Assembly (NCBI RefSeq): GCF_022179445.1
Contig: NZ_BPQU01000012.1
Coordinates: 1-64,000, forward strand
Direction: 5' to 3'
DNA: 64,000 nucleotides
DNA from: Methylobacterium mesophilicum
GTDB lineage: Bacteria; Pseudomonadota; Alphaproteobacteria; Rhizobiales; Beijerinckiaceae
Shown here: piece by piece, positions 17,568-24,755 of the stretch
Position numbering within the stretch: position 1 is the stretch's first letter
How the letters are laid out: each line of letters opens with the position of its first letter
The notes under the pieces: model-generated
Databases searched by the model: none
The model's input: only the letters and a program-made list of their open reading frames with translations
What the model was told of the DNA's origin: nothing
Translations under genes and position numbers: made by a program

Positions 17568-18827
17568 ATGCACGATCCTGCACACGCCTCGGCCCCGATT
17601 CCCGTCCAGCCTTCGCGTTATCCGACGCCGCGCTCGGCCAGCCTTCGCGTTCTCTTCACGTGCTGGACCGTGCTGACGCCGGTCGCCGCGCAAGCCCAGC
17701 AGCCGGCCCCGCAACCGATCGAAACGCCGATCGGCCTGATCTACCGGCCGCAGCCGGCGCCGTCGTCGTACGATGCCGAGGCCGCCCCGGAAGACGAGGG
17801 GCTGGCCGGCGCCAAGATGGGCATCGCCGACAACAACACCACCGGCCGGTTCACCAAGCAGACCTTTTCACTGGATGCGGTCGCGCTGAGCGACGACAAG
17901 CCCGACGCCGTGGCGGCGGCCAGGGAGTTGGCGGCCAAGGGCGTGCACTACTTGGTCCTGGCCCTGCCGGCGGATGCGGTGCTGGCGGTGGCCGACGCGG
18001 TGAAGGACACCGGGGCGGTGGTGCTGAATGCCGGCGCCCCGGACGACCGGCTGCGCGGCGCCGACTGCCGGTCCAACGTATTCCACATCCTGCCGTCCCG
18101 AGCGATGCTGACCGACGCCATCGCGCAGTACCTGACGGTGATGCGCTGGCGGAAGGTCTTTCTGATCTTCGGGCCGACCGAGGCCGACAAGGCCTATGCC
18201 GAGGCCGTGCGCAACTCCGCGCGCAAGTTCGCCCTGAAGATCACCGCGGAGAAACCCTGGACCTTCGGACCGCTGGCGAAGGCACGGGGCGATACCCCGA
18301 CCCGGGCCGAGGCGATGGTCTTCACCCGCGGGCTCGACTACGACATGGCGATCGTGGCCGACGAGGAGGGCGACTGGGGCGACTACGTCTCCTACCGCAC
18401 CGTCGATCCCCGGCCCGTCGGCGGCACGCAGGCGCTGACCTCGACCACGTGGTCGCCGGTGCTGGAGACCTGGGGGGCCGCGCAGGCTCAGAACCGGTTC
18501 CGGCGGCTTGCCTCCCGGCTGATGCGCCCCTTGGATTACCAGGCCTGGGCGGCGATCCGGACCGTCGGCGAGGCCGTCACCGCCAAGAAGACCAACGATC
18601 CCGCCGTGCTGACCCCGTACCTGGTGGATCCGGCCTTCAACCTGCCGGCCTACAAGGGTGTGTCGCTGAGCTTCCGCCCCTGGGATCACCAGCTGCGTCA
18701 GCCGGTCATCGTCGTCCAGCCCAAGGCCCTGGTCTCGGTCGCGCCCGAACAGGGCTTCCTGCATCAGCGCACGCCGCTCGACACGCTGGGCGTCGACCTG
18801 CCGGAGACCACCTGTAAGTTCAAATGA
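17568..18827 (+). CDS. lutA: ABC-system periplasmic binding protein, lanthanide-uptake cluster
   Basis: 419 aa with an N-terminal export signal (hydrophobic segment about residues 26-43 ending AAQAQ). Periplasmic-binding-protein fold of the type found with PQQ-dependent alcohol dehydrogenase ABC systems: GAKMGIADNNTTGRF, GVHYLVLALPADAVLAVAD, VFLIFGPTEADKAYAEAVRNSARKF. In M. extorquens AM1 the equivalent is the first gene of the lut cluster, needed for lanthanide transport across the inner membrane. An ABC ATPase and permease follow 3-5 kb downstream. Cluster letters here follow gene order and family type; homology was not tested. Confidence 0.85.
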   Translation: MHDPAHASAPIPVQPSRYPTPRSASLRVLFTCWTVLTPVAAQAQQPAPQPIETPIGLIYRPQPAPSSYDAEAAPEDEGLAGAKMGIADNNTTGRFTKQTFSLDAVALSDDKPDAVAAARELAAKGVHYLVLALPADAVLAVADAVKDTGAVVLNAGAPDDRLRGADCRSNVFHILPSRAMLTDAIAQYLTVMRWRKVFLIFGPTEADKAYAEAVRNSARKFALKITAEKPWTFGPLAKARGDTPTRAEAMVFTRGLDYDMAIVADEEGDWGDYVSYRTVDPRPVGGTQALTSTTWSPVLETWGAAQAQNRFRRLASRLMRPLDYQAWAAIRTVGEAVTAKKTNDPAVLTPYLVDPAFNLPAYKGVSLSFRPWDHQLRQPVIVVQPKALVSVAPEQGFLHQRTPLDTLGVDLPETTCKFK

Positions 18828-18969
18828 CCGTGTTCTCGCGGGTCGTCGAGCGGTTCCATCGCGGGGCACAGGAATGTCGCCGCCACCATTGACGCGGGCG
18901 GCCCAGGGGGGCCACCTTCCGGAGGCGCGCTCCACCGAGACGGTGTCCTCTCGAAGTCCGAGACTCACG

Positions 18970-19293
18970 ATGAGCCACGAGGTCCAAGAAGAACGGCCCA
19001 TAATGGAGACCAGGAGCCCCGGCATCAGCGTCAACGATGCGATCGACCGCGCGAAAGAGTGGCTTTTGTCGACGATGTCGACGGAGAACGTCTCGAATCT
19101 CGGCCTCGAAGAGGTCGAGCATCATCCAGGATACTGGAATATCACTCTGGGCTTCTCTCGACCCTGGGATGAGGCGCGCAACGCCATATCGGTGCTGAGC
19201 GGCACTGTCGTCATGCGCAGGACCTACAAGATCGTGACGGTCGATGAGACGACCGGGGAGATCGTTTCGATGAAGAGTCGCGACGTCGAATAG
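18970..19293 (+). CDS. uncharacterised partner of a PIN-domain protein
   Basis: 107 aa from the ATG at 18970 (an ATG at 19003 is also possible). Opens with a helix SVNDAIDRAKEWLLSTM, then beta-rich segments YWNITLGFSRPWDE, RRTYKIVTVDE and TTGEIVSMKSRD, a PepSY-like pattern. Acidic, cytosolic, no signal. It ends 2 nt before the PIN gene, so the two form a coupled pair. The pair is noticeably less GC-rich than the lut genes on either side. Probably an antitoxin or modulator of the PIN protein (inference from arrangement only). Confidence 0.7.
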   Translation: MSHEVQEERPIMETRSPGISVNDAIDRAKEWLLSTMSTENVSNLGLEEVEHHPGYWNITLGFSRPWDEARNAISVLSGTVVMRRTYKIVTVDETTGEIVSMKSRDVE

Positions 19294-19295
19294 CG

Positions 19296-19754
19296 ATGCG
19301 GAAATACGTTCTGCTCGATACGAACGTCCTCGTGCTGTTCATCGTCGGCGGAACGTGCGCGGACTACATCCGAATCCATAAAAACTGCTCGCGGTTCTCG
19401 CGCGCCGACTACGATGCCCTGCTGCTGCATATTTCGGTGGCGGCCGGGGTCATCACCACGGCGCAGATCCTGTCCGAGACCGCCAACCTGCTCCGCCAGG
19501 TCCGGGATCCGATCAGGTCTGAGATCGCCGCGTTCTTCAAGCTGTTCGTCTTGCACGTCCGCGAGTTGCAGCCGACGGGCTGGGATGCCGTCCATGACGA
19601 CACCTACGCGTGGCTCGGATTCAACGACGCCTCGATCCTGGCCTGTCTAGCTCCAGACCGTGTGCTCATCACGGAGGACGGTAACCTGCACGCTGCAGCA
19701 CGCACGCGCTCGACCGATGTCCTGCACTTCACAGAGCTGAGGATGTGTGAATAA
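19296..19754 (+). CDS. PIN-domain-like nuclease
   Basis: 152 aa. PIN-fold acidic residues are present in order: Asp8 in YVLLDTNVLVLF, Glu61 in ILSETANLL, Asp111 in GFNDASILA and Asp128 in LITEDGNLH. These coordinate the metal used for RNA cleavage in PIN nucleases. It does not look like a short VapC: the segment SRFSRADYDALLLHI and a longer middle helix set it apart. It follows its partner by 2 nt and separates lutA from lutB. The target is unknown. Confidence 0.78.
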   Translation: MRKYVLLDTNVLVLFIVGGTCADYIRIHKNCSRFSRADYDALLLHISVAAGVITTAQILSETANLLRQVRDPIRSEIAAFFKLFVLHVRELQPTGWDAVHDDTYAWLGFNDASILACLAPDRVLITEDGNLHAAARTRSTDVLHFTELRMCE

Positions 19755-19887
19755 GCATCGCGGCTGACGCCCTGCGAAGGGAACGCCGGCCACGGCCGCA
19801 AACGCCGCAACCCCTCGCAACCGGCCAAGATCGCACTACAGTTGGTGCCAGAAAGTGCCGAAAAGGGCACCCAGGGAAGGAAGTCGT

Positions 19888-20871
19888 ATGCGCCGCCGCT
19901 TCGAGGCAGGTCTGAGTGTTGTCGCCCTCGGAGCGGGGCTCGGCCTCTGCGGGCCGGCCTTTGCCTTCACCGCCTACGTGAGCAACGAGAAGGGCAACTC
20001 CGTCAGCGTCATCGATACGAATACGATGACCGTCACCGGAACCTGGAAGGTCGGGCGCCGGCCGCGCGGGATAACCGTGTCGAAGGACGGCAAGGAGGTG
20101 TTCGTCTGCGCCAGCGACGACGACCGGATCGACGTGCTCGATGCCAGCTCCGGTAAGGTCGTGCGCTCGCTCCGCTCCGGCCCCGATCCCGAGCAGTTCA
20201 TCCTCGATGCCTCCGGCAACCCGCTCTACGTCGCCAACGAGGACGACAGCCAGGTCACGATCATCGACATCGAGAAGAACAAGGTCCTGGCCGAGGTGCC
20301 GGTCGGGGTCGAGCCGGAGGGGATGGGCCTGTCGCCGGACGGGAAAATCCTGGTCAACACCTCCGAGACCACCAACATGGCGCACTTCATCGACACCAAG
20401 ACGTTCCAGGTGATCGACAACGTGCTGGTTGACGCCCGGCCGCGCTTTGCCGAGTTCACCGCCGACGGCAAGTTCCTGTGGGTCTCCGCGGAGGTCGGCG
20501 GCACGGTCAGCGTGATCGACGTGGCCCAGCGCCGGGTGGTGAAGAAGATCACCTTCAAGATCCCCAGCGTGAACGACGAGGCGATCCAGCCGGTCGGCAT
20601 CCGCATCACCAAGGACGGCACCAAGGCCTTCGTGGCCTTGGGCCCGGCCAACCGGGTCGCGGTGATCGATGCCAAGAGCTACGACGTCCAGAAGTACCTG
20701 CCCGTCGGCCAGCGCGTCTGGCAGCTCGCCTTCACGCCGGACCAGAAGATGCTGTTCACCACGAACGGCACCTCGAACGACGTCTCGGTGATCGACGTGG
20801 CCGCCGAGAAGGTGGTCAAGAGCATCCCGGTGGGCCTGCTGCCCTGGGGCGTCGCCATCTCCCCGAACTAG
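19888..20871 (+). CDS. lutB: YVTN beta-propeller protein of PQQ/lut ABC cluster
   Basis: 327 aa from the ATG at 19888 behind GGAAG. Signal peptide ends at GPAFA. Seven propeller repeats, for example AYVSNEKGNSVSVIDTN, VFVCASDDDRIDVLDAS, PLYVANEDDSQVTIID, LFTTNGTSNDVSVIDVA. This is the PQQ-associated ABC propeller family found with the same binding protein and ATPase families as here. Periplasmic; the role in lanthanide handling is unproven. The PIN module and a 133-nt gap separate it from lutA, so it may need its own promoter. Confidence 0.85.
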   Translation: MRRRFEAGLSVVALGAGLGLCGPAFAFTAYVSNEKGNSVSVIDTNTMTVTGTWKVGRRPRGITVSKDGKEVFVCASDDDRIDVLDASSGKVVRSLRSGPDPEQFILDASGNPLYVANEDDSQVTIIDIEKNKVLAEVPVGVEPEGMGLSPDGKILVNTSETTNMAHFIDTKTFQVIDNVLVDARPRFAEFTADGKFLWVSAEVGGTVSVIDVAQRRVVKKITFKIPSVNDEAIQPVGIRITKDGTKAFVALGPANRVAVIDAKSYDVQKYLPVGQRVWQLAFTPDQKMLFTTNGTSNDVSVIDVAAEKVVKSIPVGLLPWGVAISPN

Positions 20872-20976
20872 TTTGTCACTCGAACACAGGCGCTAGATCG
20901 GGGGTGCGCGCCTCCGATTGAACGTCCATGACGCAGAACAGGATCGCCGAACCGGCGGCACAGGGGTAGGAACGAC

Positions 20977-21411
20977 ATGACGCGGACGTTTCGGATCGCA
21001 GCCCTCGCTCTGGTCGGCCTGTTCGCGGCTGGGCCGGCCTCGGCCCTCGACCTCACCAAGAAGCGCGAGAACCTGCCCGACCTCGTCCTGGGCGACGATC
21101 AGGGCAACGACTTTGTGGTCGAGAACAAGGACATCACGCTGGAATCCGGCAAGGCCTACCGGCTGCGCATCGTCGCCAAGGGGCGGCAGGAGTACAAGTT
21201 CTACGCCCCCGAGTTCTTCCGCTACATCTGGCTCAACCAGATCGTCATCGAGCACAAGGAGATCCACGGCGGCGGCGCGCCCGACCACCTGGAGTTCGAC
21301 GATCCCGGCGAGATCGCCGTCGAGTTCGTGGCGATCAAGCCCGGCACCTACAAATGGGAGGCGCGCGGCCTCGAGGCGAAGGGCATGACCGGCACGTTGA
21401 CGGTGAAGTGA
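20977..21411 (+). CDS. lutC: cupredoxin-like periplasmic protein of the lut cluster
   Basis: 144 aa, ATG behind aggaac. Signal peptide ends ASALD. The mature part has the beta-sandwich pattern of cupredoxin-like proteins (ITLESGKAYRLRIVAKG, IAVEFVAIKPGTYKWEARG, MTGTLTVK), but there is no Cys, so a type 1 copper site is absent. His and acidic residues cluster in VIEHKEIHGGGAPDHLEFDD. It may bind another metal or only bind a partner. The stop codon overlaps the next possible ATG (TGATG). Confidence 0.78.
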   Translation: MTRTFRIAALALVGLFAAGPASALDLTKKRENLPDLVLGDDQGNDFVVENKDITLESGKAYRLRIVAKGRQEYKFYAPEFFRYIWLNQIVIEHKEIHGGGAPDHLEFDDPGEIAVEFVAIKPGTYKWEARGLEAKGMTGTLTVK

Positions 21412-21866
21412 TGGGCGCCGGGTTCAGAGTTGCGCGCGCGGCCACAAACGCATCTCCCTCCCCCCTCTGCGGGGGAGGGTGGGCCGGCCGTCGGGCCGGG
21501 TCGGGAGAGGGGAGCCCGGCTTCAGGACAAGGCTGTGTCGGTATGAAGGTCACCACCTCATCCTGCACCGTCGCTCCCCTCTCCCGACTCCCTTCGGGGG
21601 CCACCCTCCCCCGCAGGGGGGGGAGGGGGTTCGCGCTCTTACTCGTCAGCATCTTTTTGACCACCCCCGCCCTGGCGGCCGACGACGCGGCGTCCTGCGC
21701 GGAGGGCATCGCGATGATCCGCGACGCGTTGGCGGCGAATTCGTCCGAAACCGCTCTTCCAAAACTCAAGAAAGCCCTGCGGGTCGCCGAGCGCGAGCAG
21801 AAGGAGGGTGAGTTCGACGAGTGCCTCGACGCAGTCGCGGATGCCCGCAGGGCGCTCGGGCGATGA
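21411..21866 (+). CDS. lutD: small two-Cys exported protein with a repeat in its 5' end
   Basis: 151 aa if started at the ATG overlapping the lutC stop, or 107 aa from an ATG at 21543. The C-terminal 62 residues are clearly protein-like: a signal-peptide core FALLLVSIFLTTPALA, then AASCAEGIAMIRDAL and EGEFDECLDAVADARRALG. The N-terminal part is encoded by the palindromic element at 21454-21629, which keeps the frame open. The stop overlaps the lutE ATG by 4 nt, so the frame is real. Secretion may be impaired by the long N-terminal region. Letter assigned by gene order. Confidence 0.6.
   Translation: MGAGFRVARAATNASPSPLCGGGWAGRRAGSGEGSPASGQGCVGMKVTTSSCTVAPLSRLPSGATLPRRGGRGFALLLVSIFLTTPALAADDAASCAEGIAMIRDALAANSSETALPKLKKALRVAEREQKEGEFDECLDAVADARRALGR
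21454..21629. repeat. palindromic repeat family A, complete copy within lutD
   Basis: About 176 bp with inverted ends (ctccctcccccctctgcggg / the complementary G-rich end) and nested hairpins around ggccggccgtcgggcc and cccttcggggg. Same orientation and near-identical to 22627-22797. It lies inside the reading frame of the small exported protein, before its signal-peptide core. Confidence 0.8.
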
Positions 21867-22603
21867 GCGAGGCGGCACTCTTGGTCGAGCATGTCGGCCA
21901 CCGGTTCGGGGCCCGCGCGGCGCTGGACGACGTGTCGATCACGGTGGAGCGCGGGCGTTTCGCGGCGTTGCTGGGGCCGAACGGCGCCGGCAAGACCACG
22001 TTGTTCTCGGTGATCACCCGCCTGTACAACAACCAGAGCGGCCGGGTCTCGATCTTCGGCCACGGACTCGACCGGGAGCCCTCCCGGGCGCTGGCCCGGC
22101 TCGGCGTGGTGTTCCAGGCACGCACGCTGGATACCGACCTCACCGTCGAGCAGAACCTGCTCTATCACGCCAGCCTGCACGGCATCACCCGCACGGTCGG
22201 GAAGCTGCGCGTCGGCGCGTTGCTCGACCGGGTCGGCTTGGCGGACCGCAGGCACGACAAGGTCCGCACGCTGTCGGGCGGCCAGTCGCGCCGGATCGAG
22301 ATCGCCCGCTCGCTGATCCATCGGCCGGACCTGCTCCTGCTCGACGAGCCGACCGTGGGCCTCGATCTCGAATCCCGGGCCGACATCGTGGCCATCGTCC
22401 GCGCCCTGGTGCGCGAGGAAGGCCTGTCGGTCCTGTGGGCGACGCACATCTTCGAGGAGATCTCTCCGGAGGACGAGGCCGTGGTCCTGCACCGGGGCCG
22501 GATCGTCGCCCGGGGCCGGGCCGGGACTATCGGCGCGCCCGGCGAAAACCTGGCCGACGCGTTCCGCCGTCTCGTCGCAGAACCGGGGAGGGCGGCGGCG
22601 TGA
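21863..22603 (+). CDS. lutE: ABC transporter ATP-binding protein, lut/PQQ system
   Basis: 246 aa from the ATG overlapping the lutD stop (ATGA). Walker A GPNGAGKTT, Q-loop VVFQARTLDTDLTV, signature LSGGQSRR, Walker B LLLLDEPT and H-loop WATHIFEE are all present. It belongs to the ABC-2 ATPase group found with PQQ-dependent alcohol dehydrogenase systems. It should power the permease encoded next; in M. extorquens the matching system moves lanthanide species from periplasm to cytosol. Cytosolic face of the inner membrane. Confidence 0.9.
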   Translation: MSEAALLVEHVGHRFGARAALDDVSITVERGRFAALLGPNGAGKTTLFSVITRLYNNQSGRVSIFGHGLDREPSRALARLGVVFQARTLDTDLTVEQNLLYHASLHGITRTVGKLRVGALLDRVGLADRRHDKVRTLSGGQSRRIEIARSLIHRPDLLLLDEPTVGLDLESRADIVAIVRALVREEGLSVLWATHIFEEISPEDEAVVLHRGRIVARGRAGTIGAPGENLADAFRRLVAEPGRAAA

Positions 22604-22626
22604 TGGCCGACCGGACGTTACGCGCG

Positions 22627-22797
22627 CTCTCCCTCCCCCCTCTGCGGGGGAGGGTGGGCCGGCCGTCAGGCCGGGTCGGGAGAGGGGAGCGCCGTATCCG
22701 GAAGGGTCGCGACGCCAACCACATCCTGCACCGTCGCGCTGCCCCTCTCCCGCCCCCCTTCGGGGGCCACCCTCCCCCGCAGAGGGGGGAGGGGGAG
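22627..22797. repeat. palindromic repeat family A, complete copy between lutE and lutF
   Basis: About 171 bp, same orientation and layout as the copy at 21454-21629. It starts 24 nt after the lutE stop and ends 69 nt before the lutF start. Transcribed as RNA it would form a very stable long hairpin between two genes of one transporter. Confidence 0.8.
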
Positions 22798-22865
22798 ATG
22801 CGTGTTTCCGGCCCACGCCCTCGCTGCGAAATCAAAGGCGTGCCGTTCGACATGGGTCAGTTGAC

Positions 22866-23750
22866 ATGACGGCGCCCCTCGCCACGGCCGATCCCGCAAC
22901 CTCGTCCCAAAAAAACGCCGGCATGGGCCGGCTGGATGCGGTCGGCTACCTGATCTGCCTCGGCGGCATCGTCCGGCGCGAGTTGCTGCGCTTCTTCAAT
23001 CAGAAGGAGCGGTTCTTCTCGGCGTTGGTCCGGCCGCTGGTGTGGCTGTTCATCTTTGCCGCGGGGTTCCGCAACACCCTCGGGGTCTCGATCGAGCCGC
23101 CCTACCAGACCTACGTGCTCTACGAGGCCTACGTGGTGCCGGGTCTCGCCGTGATGATCCAGCTGTTCAACGGCATGCAATCGTCGCTCTCCATGGTCTA
23201 CGACCGCGAGGTCGGCTCCATGAAGGTGCTGCTGACGTCGCCGTATCCGCGCTGGCTGCTGCTGTTCGCCAAGCTGATCGCCGGCGTCTCGGTGTCGATC
23301 GTGCAGGCCTACGCGTTCCTGGCGGTGGCATATTTCTGGGAGACCGACATCCCGCCGCTCGGGTACCTCACGGCGCTCCCGGCTTTCCTGGCCTCGGGGC
23401 TGATGCTGGGGGCGATCGGCCTGTTCCTGTCGTCGCTGGTCCGCCAGCTCGAGAACTTCGCCAGCGTGATGAACTTCGTGATCTTCCCGATGTTCTTCGC
23501 CTCGTCGGCGCTCTACCCCCTGTGGCGGATCCGGGAATCTTCGGAAACGCTCTACTGGATCTGCGAGTTGAACCCGTTCAGCCACGCGGTCCAGCTCGTG
23601 CGCTTCGCCCTCTACCTCCAGTTCGAACCGGTCGCCTGCGCGGTCGTGGTCGGCGTGACCCTCGCCTTCTTCGGCATGGCGGTCGTCGCCTACGATCCGG
23701 GCCGCGGCATCATGGCCCGGCGCGGCGGCCCGGCCGGCGACGCCACCTAG
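22866..23750 (+). CDS. lutF: ABC-2 type permease, lut/PQQ system
   Basis: 294 aa. ABC-2 permease with an RRELLRFFNQKERFFSALVRP entry helix, then about six membrane segments (VWLFIFAAGFRNT, PGLAVMIQLFNGM, LLFAKLIAGVSVSIVQAYAFL, LMLGAIGLFLSSLV, VMNFVIFPMFFASSALYPL, VVVGVTLAFFGMAVVAY). The conserved FxxSALYPL-x-N/W region is present. Partner of the ATPase at 21863-22603. Inner membrane. The long gap to lutE is occupied by a palindromic repeat. Confidence 0.9.
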   Translation: MTAPLATADPATSSQKNAGMGRLDAVGYLICLGGIVRRELLRFFNQKERFFSALVRPLVWLFIFAAGFRNTLGVSIEPPYQTYVLYEAYVVPGLAVMIQLFNGMQSSLSMVYDREVGSMKVLLTSPYPRWLLLFAKLIAGVSVSIVQAYAFLAVAYFWETDIPPLGYLTALPAFLASGLMLGAIGLFLSSLVRQLENFASVMNFVIFPMFFASSALYPLWRIRESSETLYWICELNPFSHAVQLVRFALYLQFEPVACAVVVGVTLAFFGMAVVAYDPGRGIMARRGGPAGDAT

Positions 23751-23863
23751 GGCCGCGTGCCGGATAGCGTACCCGGCCTGCGACCCTATCTCCTTATGAC
23801 CGCGTGATGATTTCGGAAGACCGCTTTCCACCTTCCGCATCATGCCCCGACGGAACCCGCCCG

Positions 23864-24499
23864 ATGCATAGCCTCGCCCGCCTCCTCGTCCCGGCCTTCG
23901 GGCTCGCCCTGATGACGGGCCCCGCGCTCGCGCAGCCCAGGCAGGACCCGGACTGGCCCTGCGTGCAGCGCAAGGTCGCGACCCTCAGCCCGGGGCAGTT
24001 CTGGACCGGGCCGGACATCGCCGCGGCCGGCGACTGGGGCAGCGACAACGACGCGGCGGTGCTGGCGCAGAAGATCGCGTCCCGGCGCACCGAGCTGTCC
24101 GAGGTCGGCCCGCTGCTCGATGGGTTCGTCGGCAAGCTCGGCGCCGACAAGGATGCCCGGGCCAAGTCCCTGACCCACGTCTACGCGGGGGTGTTCGAGG
24201 TCATCAACGGCGAGCGCGACAAGATCATGGGCGGCATCGCGCGCTACGCGCAGGGGCAGCGGCGCATGGCCGAGCGGATCCGCGACGAGGCCGACAAGAT
24301 CAGCCAGACCAAGGACGCGCCCAGCGCCACGGACGCCACCGAGTTGCCGAAGGACCAGTCCGAGATCGAGACCAAGTTCGCCTGGGACCGCCGCATCTTC
24401 CAGGAGCGCAGCCAGTCGCTCACCTACGTCTGCGAGGTTCCGCAGCTTCTGGAGCAGCGCCTCGGCGAGGTCGCCCGCCTGATTCAGGCCCGGCTCTGA
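23864..24499 (+). CDS. lutG: exported protein of the lut cluster
   Basis: 211 aa from the ATG at 23864 (an ATG at 23804 would add 20 residues ahead of the signal peptide). Signal peptide ends GPALAQ. Mature protein is mostly helical and charged, with single Cys residues in DWPCVQRKV and LTYVCEVPQLL that could form a disulfide. Family of unknown function found in this position in Methylobacterium. Likely periplasmic. Confidence 0.8.
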   Translation: MHSLARLLVPAFGLALMTGPALAQPRQDPDWPCVQRKVATLSPGQFWTGPDIAAAGDWGSDNDAAVLAQKIASRRTELSEVGPLLDGFVGKLGADKDARAKSLTHVYAGVFEVINGERDKIMGGIARYAQGQRRMAERIRDEADKISQTKDAPSATDATELPKDQSEIETKFAWDRRIFQERSQSLTYVCEVPQLLEQRLGEVARLIQARL

Positions 24500-24755
24500 G
24501 GGGCGGCCGCGGATGGGATGCGGGCATTGCCTAATTATCCCGTCCGGTTTGCCGAATGATCCCTAAGTCGCTGAAATCGTTATCGAAACTGTTGCTGTCA
24601 AACCACGTGCGTCGACGTTCGAGTTCGGTATTTCCCAAAGGTTGCTGAAACACGGCGCGCGTGGTGTTCAATCAATTGTGTCCTTTTCCTTCACCCGCCA
24701 AGAGTGACGCCAAGCTCGGCTGAAACGAGCGTGGGTTCACGGCAAGGGGTTTGGG
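24500..24755 (+). promoter_or_regulatory. probable promoter region of the TonB-receptor gene
   Basis: 256-nt space with clearly lower GC than its surroundings at about 24520-24700. The separation from lutG and the change in composition suggest that lutH has its own promoter, which would fit lanthanide-repressed receptor expression. I could not place -35/-10 boxes with confidence. Confidence 0.4.

Noticed and set aside
21454-22797. possible CRISPR or composite transposon from the two long repeats
   Set aside because: The repeats are ~170-bp palindromes 1 kb apart, with no spacers, no transposase gene and ordinary lut genes between them.
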